Shown here piece by piece: positions 32,817 to 45,443 of a stretch of DNA of 64,000 nt. A program made the position numbers and the translations under genes. Origin of the DNA: SZUA-35 sp965530755 (GTDB lineage: Bacteria; Actinomycetota; Acidimicrobiia; Acidimicrobiales; SZUA-35); the NCBI GenBank assembly GCA_965530755.1, contig CBESNA010000001.1, positions 88,625-152,624 on the forward strand, in the 5' to 3' direction. The stretch's first letter is position 1. Each line of letters opens with the position of its first letter. Under the pieces are notes generated by a model, which did not search any database, was not told the DNA's origin, and saw nothing but the letters and a program-made list of their open reading frames with translations.

Positions 32817-35810
32817 ATGAACCACACTGTCGATGTGGAGGACACAGGTTCGGAGTATCCGAGTCACGTCGATGACGCGCGCCCCGTGGTCGTCGGACGC
32901 GCCGACGAACTGGCCCGGTTGACCGAACTGGCCGATCGATCGGTCGAGGAAGGGGCTCGTATCGTCTTCGTTTCCGGCGAGGCCGGAATCGGCAAGAGCA
33001 CCCTGATCGGGCGGTTCACCGACGACCTGGCCGATGCCCGTTGGGCGGTCCACACCGGACACTGCATCGAGTACGCCGACCGCACGCTCCCGTTCGGCCC
33101 GATCGTGACGATCATCCGATCACTTCTCGCAGACCTGGCCGACGATGCCGACGACGTGATCGGACGTCACCGAACCGACCTGGCAGCGCTGCTGCCCGAG
33201 CTGGATCCAGGCGGGGCCGACAGTGCGTCACTGACCGGCGACGTCGACCGTCTGATCGACGCAATCTCGACCGTGCTGATCCGGGCCGCCGAGCATCGAC
33301 CCATGGTCCTCTTCATCGAGGACATTCACTGGGCCGACGCCGCTACTCGCGACCTGATCTCGTCACTGGTCCACTCCCTCGGCACCAGCCGCATCCTCAT
33401 GATCGTCTCGGAGCGGACCGGCGCTGTGGCGCGCGGTCGTACGTTCCACACGTGGTTGGCCGAACTGCGCCGTTTCCCCAACGTGGAGACCATCGCGCTG
33501 GCAGGCCTGACTCGATCGGCGTTGGCCGAGCAAGCCGCAGCAATCCTCGGCCACGAGGTCGACGACGCCGCATTGTCCGAACTCGAGGCTCGGACCGGCG
33601 GCAATGCCTACTTCGCCCACGAACTCCTCCACGCGAGGCGAGCGGGCGCGACGGAGCTCCCCCGTTCGCTGGCCGAGTTCCTGCTCAGCCGGACCCAACG
33701 GCTCACCGGCGACGAACAACGTGTGCTGCAGGCCATGGCCGTGGCCGGTGGACCCGTGAGCCACCGCACACTCAGCGAGGTCCTGCCCGACCTCGACATG
33801 GGATCGCTGACTCGACAGCTGTACGACGCGTCGTTCATCGTGATCGACGGATCCAATCTGGCGTTCGGCCATGCACTCATGCGCGAGGCAATCCTGCGCA
33901 ACCTGCTTCCCTTCGAGACCGAGAACCTTCATCGCAGGCTCGCCGAGCACATCGCCTCCACGATCGGCCGGACGTCGTCGCCGGCCGACCTCGCTGCGCT
34001 CGCCCTGCACTGGAAGGGCGCAAATGACGAGACCCGCACCCTTGCCGCCGCGGTTCGTGCCGCTGAGGCTGCCGCCGGGGTCGCAGCCTTCGACTCCGCC
34101 GCCGACCTCGCCCATCTCGCCATCGGCGAATGGGAGCGGGTCGACGATCCGGAGGAGGCCACCGGATCCACCCGTGATCGGTTGATCGTCGCTGCGTCCG
34201 ATTGGCTCGTCGCATCGAATCGGCCGCGAGAAGCTGCCGAAATGTTGCGTGACGCGATCTCGACGATCGGCCACACGCTGCCTGACGGACGCCGAGCGCT
34301 CCTGCTGGCCAAGCTGGCCCCAATTCAGTTCGACATGGGCAGACCGACCGAGGCCAAAGATCTCATGGCCGCCGCCGTGACGCTCGTTGGCGACGAGGTG
34401 TCCGCAGAGGCGGCCGAGGTCCACCATCGGTCGTCGAAGCTCTCGGTCGTCATCGGCCAGATCCATCCCGCCATCGAATCCGCCAAGAAGGCGATCGCAA
34501 TCGCCGAGCGCAGCGGCCCCGACGTGGTCCTGGTCGAAGCCCTCACGACCAAAGCTCTGGGCATGGGCGTGACCGACAGCCTCCAGCGCGGGGTCGAGCT
34601 GGTCCAGGACGCTCGTCGGCGGGCCGTGGCGCAGAACATGACATCGCAAGTGGCGAGCACCTACCGCACCGAGATGATGATCCTCAACTACCGCGTGGGG
34701 AGGACACCAGAGTCCCTCACCGTCCTGCGGGACGGCCTCGCCTACGCGGAGCAGCATTGTGGACCGAGTCTGCGCCTCGACATCCAGCTCGATCTCGCTC
34801 TCGGGCTGGTGGAGTCCGGCCGCCTCGTGGAGGCCGCACCGGTCATCACACAGTTGTTGAAGACTCCGTTCGAGAGCCTGCGCGGCCTGGTCATCCTCCA
34901 GGCTGCAGGTCTTCACGGGCTGCTCGCAGGCGACCTCGATGGAGCGGCAGAGCATCTCGCGGCCGCCAGTGACCTTTCGCGTGACTTCCGTTCAGCACAG
35001 GAGACAGGATTCCAGCACCGCCTCGAGGCAGAGTTGGCACGTCGCCAGGGACGTTTCGACGACGCCGAGGCACTGATCGATCATGCGCTCGAATTGCAGT
35101 TGGCGAGCGACAACATCACCTTCACACGGGAGTCGATCCTCGAGAAGTGCCGGCTGGCGCGAGCAGTTGCGGCGGAGGACATCGATCGGGCGTCGCGCAT
35201 GCGAGCCGACGTTGGCGAGCTCGTGGTGCACCTTGCCTCCCAGGATCCGGCGTCGGCCGCATTGACCGAACTCATGCACCTCGAACTTCGGACCATCGAC
35301 AACACGGCCACGTCGGTCCAAGCACGCGCCGCCATCGATGTGCTCGAGACGTACGGATTCGGAGCGGACATCCTCCAAGCGACCCTGACGCGAGCCCAGC
35401 TTCTCGCCGACGAACATCTTGTGGGCGGCGACCTCTTGGAATCGAGCGAGCGGATGGTCGACACCCTCGTCGAGCTCCGCGAGCTCGGGACGTCGTCTGG
35501 CATGTTCTGGCTCTGCGAGGGTGCCGATCGAATCACGGAGCGGTTGGGGATGGCGATCGATCTCACCGAGGACGTCGAGGTATCCGAGACGGTGTCCGAG
35601 CCCGATCACGGCCTGACCGCCCGAGAGGTCGAGGTGCTGGCGCTCCTCGCCGAGGGCATGACCAACAAAGAGATCGGTGCCGAGCTCTACGTCAGCCACC
35701 GGACGATCAGCACTCATGTCTCCAACCTCCTCGCCAAGCTTCACCTCAAGAACCGCTCCGAGGCGGCCGCTGCCTATCACCGACTGGGGTTTGCTCCCGC
35801 CGACCGCTAG
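32817..35810 (+). CDS. LuxR-type transcriptional regulator with AAA ATPase and TPR-like domain
   Basis: 997 residues, in the large LAL/MalT-like class. An N-terminal ATPase has Walker A GEAGIGKS (54-61) and Walker B VLFIEDIHWAD (about 164-174). A long helical repeat region (about 400-900) follows, ending in a LuxR helix-turn-helix (GLTAREVEVLALLAEGMTNKEIGAELYVSHRTISTHVSNLL, about 935-975). Such proteins are inducer-gated activators. ATG 32817 has a GGAGG site 8 bases upstream. The attenuator-like leader suggests its own level is controlled. Targets are unknown; the next gene is an MFS transporter. Confidence 0.88.
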   Translation: MNHTVDVEDTGSEYPSHVDDARPVVVGRADELARLTELADRSVEEGARIVFVSGEAGIGKSTLIGRFTDDLADARWAVHTGHCIEYADRTLPFGPIVTIIRSLLADLADDADDVIGRHRTDLAALLPELDPGGADSASLTGDVDRLIDAISTVLIRAAEHRPMVLFIEDIHWADAATRDLISSLVHSLGTSRILMIVSERTGAVARGRTFHTWLAELRRFPNVETIALAGLTRSALAEQAAAILGHEVDDAALSELEARTGGNAYFAHELLHARRAGATELPRSLAEFLLSRTQRLTGDEQRVLQAMAVAGGPVSHRTLSEVLPDLDMGSLTRQLYDASFIVIDGSNLAFGHALMREAILRNLLPFETENLHRRLAEHIASTIGRTSSPADLAALALHWKGANDETRTLAAAVRAAEAAAGVAAFDSAADLAHLAIGEWERVDDPEEATGSTRDRLIVAASDWLVASNRPREAAEMLRDAISTIGHTLPDGRRALLLAKLAPIQFDMGRPTEAKDLMAAAVTLVGDEVSAEAAEVHHRSSKLSVVIGQIHPAIESAKKAIAIAERSGPDVVLVEALTTKALGMGVTDSLQRGVELVQDARRRAVAQNMTSQVASTYRTEMMILNYRVGRTPESLTVLRDGLAYAEQHCGPSLRLDIQLDLALGLVESGRLVEAAPVITQLLKTPFESLRGLVILQAAGLHGLLAGDLDGAAEHLAAASDLSRDFRSAQETGFQHRLEAELARRQGRFDDAEALIDHALELQLASDNITFTRESILEKCRLARAVAAEDIDRASRMRADVGELVVHLASQDPASAALTELMHLELRTIDNTATSVQARAAIDVLETYGFGADILQATLTRAQLLADEHLVGGDLLESSERMVDTLVELRELGTSSGMFWLCEGADRITERLGMAIDLTEDVEVSETVSEPDHGLTAREVEVLALLAEGMTNKEIGAELYVSHRTISTHVSNLLAKLHLKNRSEAAAAYHRLGFAPADR

Positions 35811-35837
35811 TTCGGGTCCTCTCGTTAGGGTCACCGC

Positions 35838-37007
35838 GTGAGCGTCGGCCGATCCCAACTCGTCCGGCTGACGGCAGGCAAAGCGGTGGCGAACACGGCG
35901 CTGCGTTGGATCCCGTTCTTCCTCCCGACGCTTGCGGTGGCCTTCGCCGCCAGCACCGAACAGCTGACGGCGATCCTCGGCTTCGGCGAGATGGCAGGTC
36001 TGTGCACGTTGTTGGCCGGTCGAACCCTCGACGGTGGGCGCGAGCGATGGATCATGTCCGGGTCGCTGGTCGTGGTCGGATGCTCGGCCCTTCTCGCGTT
36101 GATCGGTTCGTTGTCGGCGTTCGCCGTTTCGTTCGTCGTGTTGATCATCGGGGTTTCGCTCTACACCGTCGGAGGCCACACGTACCTCAGCAGGCGGGTT
36201 CCCTTCGACCGCAGAGCACGGGCCATCGGGAGCTTCGAGACGTCCTGGGCGCTGGCGCTGCTCATCGGTGCCCCGCTGGTCGCGCTTCTCATCACCGGGT
36301 TCGGATGGCGTGGGCCTTTCGTGGCCGTCGCCGTTGCTGCCCTCGGCATGGCGGTGGTGGTCGCGACCACCACCGATGTCGTCCAGCCGACCGCAGATGC
36401 ACTCGGCTCGTACCAGCGTCGCCCCCTCACGGCGCAAGCCTGGCGGCTGATCTTCGCCTCTGCCGCGACCGCGATGGCGGGGCTCACCACCATCGTGATC
36501 GCCGGGACCTGGCTCGACGATCGCCTCGGCGTCTCCACCGGTGGGATCGGCCTCGTTGCCATGGCATTCGGCATGACCGAGCTCTCGTCATCGGTCTCGT
36601 CGGCCACCTTCGCCGATCGAGTCGGCAAGGTCACCAGCACTCGAGCCGCGCTACTGCTCGTGCTCGCCGGTGCTGCCGTGATGACCCAAGCTGACGATTC
36701 CCTCGCGATCGGTTTGGTTGGCCTCATGTGTTTCTTCCTGGGCTTCGAGTACGCCATCGTCACGTCGTTCTCGATCGTCAGCGAGGCCATGCCCGAGGCC
36801 CGCGGCCGAGCACTTGCCACGAGCAGTGCCATCGGCACCTTCGCCAGGGGCACGGGGACCGTGGCCAGCGGAGCCCTGTATGCCCGCTGGGGAATCAGCG
36901 GTCCGGTCGGGTTGACCGCCGCCGCCGCCATCGTGGCGATGGGCCTCCTGACGCTCGATAACCGCTCTTTGGACCAGGGCGCCCCCGATCCCGGCTCGGT
37001 CTCCTGA
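35838..37007 (+). CDS. Major facilitator superfamily transporter
   Basis: 389 residues with about 12 helices and weak MFS motifs (LLAGRTLDGGRERW after helix 2, RRVPFDRRARAIG between helices 4 and 5). GTG 35838 lies 6 bases after TAGGGT, giving a possible leaderless transcript of its own. It follows the LuxR-type regulator by 27 bases and could be its target. The substrate is unknown. Confidence 0.78.
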   Translation: MSVGRSQLVRLTAGKAVANTALRWIPFFLPTLAVAFAASTEQLTAILGFGEMAGLCTLLAGRTLDGGRERWIMSGSLVVVGCSALLALIGSLSAFAVSFVVLIIGVSLYTVGGHTYLSRRVPFDRRARAIGSFETSWALALLIGAPLVALLITGFGWRGPFVAVAVAALGMAVVVATTTDVVQPTADALGSYQRRPLTAQAWRLIFASAATAMAGLTTIVIAGTWLDDRLGVSTGGIGLVAMAFGMTELSSSVSSATFADRVGKVTSTRAALLLVLAGAAVMTQADDSLAIGLVGLMCFFLGFEYAIVTSFSIVSEAMPEARGRALATSSAIGTFARGTGTVASGALYARWGISGPVGLTAAAAIVAMGLLTLDNRSLDQGAPDPGSVS

Positions 37008-37065
37008 GGAAACCTCGCGACTTCTTCGCCCGCTTCTCGTCAGTATCTCCACAAGCGATCACGAA

Positions 37066-38214
37066 ATGGCGGGCAGACCAGTGGCGAGCAAGAGGCGGAC
37101 GCGTCCGGCGGAGATCCGGGTGCGCGACGGCATGGGCGTGGCGACGGTCTGGGCGACTGCCTCACTCCTCAGCGGAGGCAGCGTTGGGACGGCCGTGCTG
37201 ACGGGAGCCGGACTGGGTGTCGCTTCGGGCAGCGCTCTCGGCCTTTCCCTGCGAAGCACGCAACGGCCGGTCATCAAGACGGCGACGGCGGAACGGGTGG
37301 CAGTCACTACAGCGGCGATCACCGCGACAGGGGCGCTGCTGTCGGCGGTCGGCCTGCTCACCCTTACCTGGCTCTGGTTCGCCATCGCTGCCGGGCTCAC
37401 ATGGATCACGATGTCGGTCTCCACCGCCATCGATCCGATCTCTGCCCCGAGTGGTCTGCTCGTCCCGTCGAACCTCACGTGGTTCGCCGCGAATCCGACG
37501 AATCGCGCAGCCGAGTTCGGAAAGCGCGTATTCGACATCGTCGCAGCCTCGTTGATCCTCGCTGCCGTCACCCCGCTCTTGGTCGTGGTTGCGATCGCGA
37601 TTCGTTCGTCCGACGGCGGTCCCGTGTTCTTCCGACAGAGCCGGGTCGGACGCAATGGGGTCGACTTCGGCATGCTCAAGTTCCGATCCATGGTCATCGA
37701 CGCTGAGGCCCGCCAGGCAGAGTTGCTCGATCTGAGCGAGCGAACTGGTCCGCTCTTCAAGATCACGAACGACCCGCGGACCACCCGAGTAGGTCGTTTC
37801 ATCCGCGAACTGTCGATCGACGAGCTTCCACAACTCATCAACATCATCCGCGGCGACATGAGTCTGGTCGGTCCGCGGCCAGCGCTTCCGCACGAAGCAG
37901 CAGACTTCGACGGTGCGCTCCAACGTCGTTCGATGGTGCAACCCGGACTCACTGGTCTGTGGCAGGCAGAGGCTCGGTCAGAAGCCGACTTCGGGCGATT
38001 CCGCGACCTCGATCTTCGTTACCTGGCCACGGCGTCGCCCCGCCTCGATCTGGCGATCCTGGCTGCCACCGCAACCGAGGTCATGGTGTCAGCCCTCGGA
38101 GCGCCGCTTCGCCACCTCGGCATCGATCTGGCTCCGACCGACGGCATCGACTTGCGAACCGTTGTCGATCTGACCGGTTCAGTCGCTCCCGCCAACGTGG
38201 CCGAGCTCGCCTGA
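37066..38214 (+). CDS. Exopolysaccharide sugar-phosphate transferase (WcaJ/WbaP-like)
   Basis: 382 residues. The N-terminal half has hydrophobic helices. The C-terminal catalytic domain (about 150-350) carries KRVFDIVAA, GPVFFRQSRVGRNG, FKITNDPRTTRVGRFIRELSIDELPQLINIIRGDMSLVGPRP and GLTGLWQ, the polyprenyl glycosylphosphotransferase signature. It would load the first sugar phosphate onto undecaprenyl phosphate for surface polysaccharide. The rest of a polysaccharide locus is not in the window. Confidence 0.9.
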   Translation: MAGRPVASKRRTRPAEIRVRDGMGVATVWATASLLSGGSVGTAVLTGAGLGVASGSALGLSLRSTQRPVIKTATAERVAVTTAAITATGALLSAVGLLTLTWLWFAIAAGLTWITMSVSTAIDPISAPSGLLVPSNLTWFAANPTNRAAEFGKRVFDIVAASLILAAVTPLLVVVAIAIRSSDGGPVFFRQSRVGRNGVDFGMLKFRSMVIDAEARQAELLDLSERTGPLFKITNDPRTTRVGRFIRELSIDELPQLINIIRGDMSLVGPRPALPHEAADFDGALQRRSMVQPGLTGLWQAEARSEADFGRFRDLDLRYLATASPRLDLAILAATATEVMVSALGAPLRHLGIDLAPTDGIDLRTVVDLTGSVAPANVAELA

Positions 38215-38223
38215 TCCTCGGAG

Positions 38224-38738
38224 TCAGCTCAGCTCGGCCTCGAGGGCATCGAGCCAGGCGTTCACCCGTTTGCCATTGACGCCGAGATCGGACTGACCGA
38301 GTCGCGACCGGGAGAAGACCACCAGCGTCGACGAATGCTGCCCATCGTCGGTTCCGGCGGAGACGAATCGAACGCTGATGTAGTCGGGAAAACCGAACAC
38401 CGCGCTGCGCTGGACATAGGTGACAACCCCCTCCATCACCCTGGTGCCGGCGCCCGGGAGACGATCATCGGCCAGCACATCGACACGAGGCTGTTTCTGG
38501 ATCATCCGATCCCACGCCGCCGAGAGCGTCGCGGGGTCGACCGGGTAGACGGGCACGTCTCGATCGAAGAGCGCTTCCGGCCCGTCTCCGGCCCGATATG
38601 AGTTCGGCGTCGAGGGTTTCGGTGCCGTGACCGGGTCGACGTGCCACCGCCCGATGTCGTGGTCGAGCATGCGAACGCCGACAACCGATCCGACGAATGC
38701 GACCACCACGACACCGAGCAGCACGTACAACATGCGCC

Positions 38739-38742
<4 letters not shown>
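38224..38742 (-). CDS. DUF1499 family membrane-anchored protein
   Basis: 172 residues: an N-terminal helix (MLYVLLGVVVVAFVGSVVG) and an extracytoplasmic domain ending in GVNGKRVNAWLDALEAELS, as in DUF1499 proteins. Function is unknown. The GTG start overlaps the clpB stop as GTGA, so it is the last gene of the chaperone operon; a stress link is possible but only inferred. It converges on the sugar transferase. Confidence 0.65.
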
Positions 38743-41273
<2,531 letters not shown>

Positions 41274-41326
41274 GGGAGTCTCCTTTCGAGACGTTCAGAG
41301 TGAGTGCTTGACCGTCGCCCCGAGTG

Positions 41327-41710
41327 TCAGGTGCGACGTGGTCGCCGGTAAACGGTGACGGCCTGGGACACCGGAACCAGATCTCGACGGGTTTCCCGTC
41401 GGATCTGCTCGATGGTGTCGTGCTGTTGTTGTTCGAGTTCCACGAGCATGTGTTTCGCCTTGGCGAGTTCACGCTCGAGGGCGAGGATCTTCTTCACGCC
41501 GGCGAGGTTGAGCCCCTCGTCGGTGAGCTCTTGGACTCGGAGGAGTCGAGCGATGTCGGCGTCGGAATAGCGACGGCTGCCGCCTCCGGTTCGGGCTGGA
41601 GCGACCAAGCCCTTGCGTTCGTAGATCCGAAGTGTCTGCGGGTGGACGCCGGCGAGTTCGGCTGCGACCGAGATCACGTAGACCGCACGGTTGATGTCAT
41701 GTTCGCTCAT
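41327..41710 (-). CDS. hspR: Heat-shock repressor HspR (MerR family)
   Basis: 127 residues with a MerR helix-turn-helix: YVISVAAELAGVHPQTLRIYERKGLVAPARTGGGSRRYSDADIARL, then a coiled coil of Lys/Glu/Gln. HspR uses DnaK as co-repressor and binds HAIR sites (CTTGAGT-N7-ACTCAAG). ATG 41710 overlaps the dnaJ stop; the frame extends upstream antisense but has no homology. A half HAIR site lies before dnaK. Confidence 0.93.
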   Translation of the reverse strand: MSEHDINRAVYVISVAAELAGVHPQTLRIYERKGLVAPARTGGGSRRYSDADIARLLRVQELTDEGLNLAGVKKILALERELAKAKHMLVELEQQQHDTIEQIRRETRRDLVPVSQAVTVYRRPRRT

Positions 41711-42861
41711 GCGCCACTCCTCTCTTCGGCGGGTCGCCCGGGATCCTGGAGTACGTCGGCGAGAGCCTCGATGGCAGTGCGTTCGGCGTCGGTGAGGTGG
41801 GCCGGAACGTCGACGACGACGGTGACGAGCAGATCGCCTGACTTCGATCCAGAGGTGACACCGCGCCCCTTGACACGGAAGGTCTTGCCGGACGGTGTCC
41901 CGGGCGGGACCTTCAGCGTGACCGTCGTTCCCTCGAGCGTGGGTACGCCCACGTTCGCTCCGAGTGCGGCCTCGGGGAAGGAAACCGGCACGTCGACCGT
42001 CAGATGATTGCCCTTGCGCCCGAACAGTTCGTGCGCAGCGACGTCGATGACCACGAACAAGTCGCCGTGAGGACCGCCGTTGCGGCCGGGGCCACCACGA
42101 CCCTTCAGGCGAATCTTCTGCCCGTCCTTGACGCCGGCGGGCACTCGGACCTTGACCTGACGCGGCCGGCGCTCCATGCCGCTTCCGTGGCAAGTCGGGC
42201 AGGGATCGGTGACGACCCGACCGCGGCCCCCACATTGGGGACATGGTTGGCTGAACGAGAAAAGGCCCTGATTGTCGTCGAGGACACCTCGACCACCGCA
42301 GCGTGAGCAGGCCGAGGGTTGCGTACCGGGCCGCGAGCCGGAGCCCTTGCAGGTCGAGCAGGCGGCATCGGAGGTCAGGTGAACTGATGTGGTGACGCCG
42401 GCGACAGCATCGTCAAAGCTCAGGTGCAGTCGAGTCTCGAGGTCGTCGCCCTTGACCGGTGCCGCGGCACCGCTGGTCCGACCACCACTACCGCCGCCTC
42501 CTCGTCCGAAGACACCGCCCAAGAGATCACCGAGATCGACGCCGTCGAAGTTGAAGCCGCCACCGCCACCTCCGCCGCCGCGACTGGCACCACCGCCGGC
42601 TCCTCGGAAGCCGCCACCCATCGGACCGAGCCGACGAATGTCGTCGTACTCCTTGCGCTTGGTCTCGTCTCCGACGACGTCGTAAGCAGCCGAGATCTCC
42701 TTGAAGCGGTCCTCCGCCTTGGCGTCACCGGGGTTGGCGTCGGGGTGATACTGCCGGGCCATCTTCCGGTACGCCTTCGTGATCTCTTTCTCACCGGCGT
42801 CCTTCTCGACTCCGAGGACCTTGTAGAAGTCCTGCTCGAGCCAGTCATGCTGCGACATCAT
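41707..42861 (-). CDS. dnaJ: Chaperone DnaJ
   Basis: A 384-residue full-length type I DnaJ: J domain with HPD (about 39-41, QYHPDANPG), a Gly-rich segment, and four CxxCxGxG zinc motifs (CSTCKGSG, CSRCGGRG, CPQCGGRG, CPTCHGSG). A C-terminal substrate-binding domain completes it. It stimulates DnaK. Two consecutive ATG codons (42861, 42858) open the gene after GAAGGGGG. A 95-base A/C-rich leader separates it from grpE on the coding strand. Confidence 0.95.
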   Translation of the reverse strand: MMSQHDWLEQDFYKVLGVEKDAGEKEITKAYRKMARQYHPDANPGDAKAEDRFKEISAAYDVVGDETKRKEYDDIRRLGPMGGGFRGAGGGASRGGGGGGGGFNFDGVDLGDLLGGVFGRGGGGSGGRTSGAAAPVKGDDLETRLHLSFDDAVAGVTTSVHLTSDAACSTCKGSGSRPGTQPSACSRCGGRGVLDDNQGLFSFSQPCPQCGGRGRVVTDPCPTCHGSGMERRPRQVKVRVPAGVKDGQKIRLKGRGGPGRNGGPHGDLFVVIDVAAHELFGRKGNHLTVDVPVSFPEAALGANVGVPTLEGTTVTLKVPPGTPSGKTFRVKGRGVTSGSKSGDLLVTVVVDVPAHLTDAERTAIEALADVLQDPGRPAEERSGA

Positions 42862-42956
42862 TCACCCCCTTCGTGGGTCGTGGTTGTTGCGTGGTTTGTT
42901 TGCTTCGGTGCTGGGTTGTTGAAGTGTCGATTGCCCGAGGATGGTTGCCCGAGTGC

Positions 42957-43532
42957 TCAGCCGATGGTCTTGACCATTGCCGGCCGAAGCACTCGTCCAT
43001 TCCACCCGTAGCCGACGCGGAGCACCTCGGCGACGGTCGGCACCGCGAATTCGGATGAGTCCTCGTGCATGACCGCCTCATGCAGTTCGGGATCGAATGG
43101 ATCCCCCGCCGGTTCGAGTCGGACAAGGCCTTGTCTGGAGAGGTTGTCGACGAGCGCCTTGAGGATCGGTTCGACGTCAGCAGCACCGTTGGCGACAGCG
43201 CCGTCGCATGCATCGATGACAGGAAGCAACTCGTTGACGATCTTGTCGTTGGCTCGCTCCCGAGCATCAGCCTCACGCTTCGTTACTGCCTTTCGGTAGT
43301 TCTCGAACTCGGCCTGGAGCCGCCGCAGCGAATCGAGGTACTCGTCGCGTTCGACGCTGACACGCTCGAGGCCCGCCACGAGATCTTCGACCGAGATGGT
43401 CGTCGGATCGACCGTGTCGGTCGACTCGGCAGGATCTGATGTCAGGGAAGGTTCGGCGCCACCCCCGAACCCGGGGTCGTCATCGACCCCCGGCTCGGCA
43501 TCGACGCCGTCTGGCGTGGGTGTGTCTGACAT
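42957..43532 (-). CDS. grpE: Nucleotide exchange factor GrpE
   Basis: 191 residues: an acidic N-terminus, a long coiled coil (EYLDSLRRLQAEFENYRKAVTKREADARERANDKIV) and the C-terminal beta domain ending VLRVGYGWNGRVLRPAMV, the GrpE signature. It releases ADP from DnaK. The start overlaps the dnaK stop as TGATG. Confidence 0.95.
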   Translation of the reverse strand: MSDTPTPDGVDAEPGVDDDPGFGGGAEPSLTSDPAESTDTVDPTTISVEDLVAGLERVSVERDEYLDSLRRLQAEFENYRKAVTKREADARERANDKIVNELLPVIDACDGAVANGAADVEPILKALVDNLSRQGLVRLEPAGDPFDPELHEAVMHEDSSEFAVPTVAEVLRVGYGWNGRVLRPAMVKTIG

Positions 43533-45367
43533 CAGGCGTCGCCGCCCTCGTCGTCCTCGACGATCTCGGCGTCGACGACTTCGTCGTCGTCGGGAGCGTC
43601 AGCGGCTGCTCCGCCTTCGGACTCGGCAGCGGCGGCCTCGTACATCTTGGCGCCGACGGTCTGCATCACACCCATGACCTTGTCGGTGGCGTCCTTGATC
43701 TCTTCGAGGTTTTCGCCGGCGATGGCAGACTTCAGCTCGGCGAGTGGTTCCTCCATCGAGCTCTTGTCGTCATCACTGAGGCTCTCTGCGTTGTCCCGCA
43801 GCAGCTTCTCGGCCTGATACACGAGGCTGTCGGCGTTGTTGCGGATCTCGGCTTCCTCACGACGCTGTTTGTCTTCGTCAGCGTGGGCCTCGGCGTCCTT
43901 CACCATCTGGTCGATGTCGTCCTTGGAGAGGCTCGACTGGCCGGTGATGGTGATCGACTGCTCCTTGTTGGTCGCCCGGTCCTTTGCGCTGACATGAACG
44001 ATGCCGTTGGCGTCGATGTCAAAGGTGACCTCGACCTGGGGCACGCCGCGAGGCGCAGGAGGAAGATCGACGAGTTGGAACTTGCCGAGTGTCTTGTTGT
44101 ACGAGGCCATCTCGCGTTCGCCCTGGAGCACGTGGATCTCGACTGAGGGCTGGCTGTCCTCGGCCGTAGTGAAGGTCTCGGTCCGGCGAGTCGGGATGGT
44201 GGTGTTGCGCTCGATGAGCTTGTGCATCACCGAGCCCTTGGTCTCGATGCCGAGGCTGAGTGGCGTGACGTCGAGCAGAAGAACGTCCTTGACGTCACCC
44301 TTGAGAACGCCGGCCTGAACGGCAGCGCCGACTGCAACGACTTCGTCAGGGTTGACGGTCTTGTTGGCTTCTTTGCCAGTCATGGATTCGACGAGTTCGA
44401 CGACCGCCGGCATACGGGTGGAGCCGCCGACCATCACGACGTGATCGATGTCGGCCTGCTTGAGACCGGCGTCCTTGATCGCCGCCTCGAAAGGCTTCCT
44501 GACCCGGTCGAGGAGATCGGACGTGAGCTCCTGGAACTTCGAACGAGAGAGGGTCTCTTCGAGGTGAAGGGGGCCTTCGGCGGTTGCGGTGATGAACGGG
44601 AGATTGATCGAGGTGCTCTGGGTCTGCGACAGCTCGATCTTGGCCTTCTCGGCAGCTTCCTTGAGCCGCTGGGCGGCCATCTTGTCGGCTCCGAGGTCAA
44701 CGCCGTGGGCGTTCTTGAACTGGGAGATCATCCAGTCGATGACCGCCTGGTCCCAGTCGTCGCCACCGAGTTCGGTGTCGCCGGAGGTGCTCTTGACCTC
44801 GAACACGCCGTCGCCGATCTCGAGGACCGACACGTCGAAGGTGCCGCCACCGAGGTCGAACACGAGAATCGTCTGGTCCTCGTGCTCCCGCTCGAGGCCG
44901 TAGGCGAGCGCCGCAGCGGTGGGCTCGTTGATGATACGAAGCACCTCGAGGCCGGCGACTGTGCCGGCTTCCTTCGTCGCGGTGCGCTGGGCATCGTCGA
45001 AGTAGGCGGGAACGGTGATGACGGCCTGGGTGACGGTGTCGCCCAGGTAGGCCTCGGCGTCGCGCTTCAGCTTCATGAGCGTGCGGGCGCTGATCTCCTG
45101 GGCGGTGTACTTCTTGCCGTCGATGTCGACGGTCCAGTTCGTGCCCATGTGGCGCTTCACCGAGCGAATGGTGCGGTCGGGGTTGGTGATCGCCTGGCGC
45201 TTGGCGACTTCGCCGACCAGGACTTCGCCGTCGTCCTTGCTGAAGGCGACAACGGACGGAGTGGTGCGCTGGCCCTCGGAGTTGGCGATCACGACGGGCT
45301 CGCCTGCTTCGAGAACGGCGACGACAGAGTTGGTGGTACCGAGATCGATGCCTACTGCTTTGGCCAT
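43532..45367 (-). CDS. dnaK: Chaperone DnaK (Hsp70)
   Basis: 611 residues: ATPase domain with GIDLGTTNS, ITVPAYF and DLGGGTFDVS, then the substrate domain and a helical lid ending with an acidic tail. It heads the dnaK-grpE-dnaJ-hspR-clpB series, the usual actinobacterial order. Expression probably responds to HspR through the element at 45444-45474; the leader would be about 70 bases. Confidence 0.97.
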   Translation of the reverse strand: MAKAVGIDLGTTNSVVAVLEAGEPVVIANSEGQRTTPSVVAFSKDDGEVLVGEVAKRQAITNPDRTIRSVKRHMGTNWTVDIDGKKYTAQEISARTLMKLKRDAEAYLGDTVTQAVITVPAYFDDAQRTATKEAGTVAGLEVLRIINEPTAAALAYGLEREHEDQTILVFDLGGGTFDVSVLEIGDGVFEVKSTSGDTELGGDDWDQAVIDWMISQFKNAHGVDLGADKMAAQRLKEAAEKAKIELSQTQSTSINLPFITATAEGPLHLEETLSRSKFQELTSDLLDRVRKPFEAAIKDAGLKQADIDHVVMVGGSTRMPAVVELVESMTGKEANKTVNPDEVVAVGAAVQAGVLKGDVKDVLLLDVTPLSLGIETKGSVMHKLIERNTTIPTRRTETFTTAEDSQPSVEIHVLQGEREMASYNKTLGKFQLVDLPPAPRGVPQVEVTFDIDANGIVHVSAKDRATNKEQSITITGQSSLSKDDIDQMVKDAEAHADEDKQRREEAEIRNNADSLVYQAEKLLRDNAESLSDDDKSSMEEPLAELKSAIAGENLEEIKDATDKVMGVMQTVGAKMYEAAAAESEGGAAADAPDDDEVVDAEIVEDDEGGDA

Positions 45368-45443
45368 GGAAGGGTTCCTCTTTCAGGTGTTTCTTGGGTT
45401 GTGGGAGATCGATTCGTTGCAGAGTATCGGCAACGTTCTGAAC

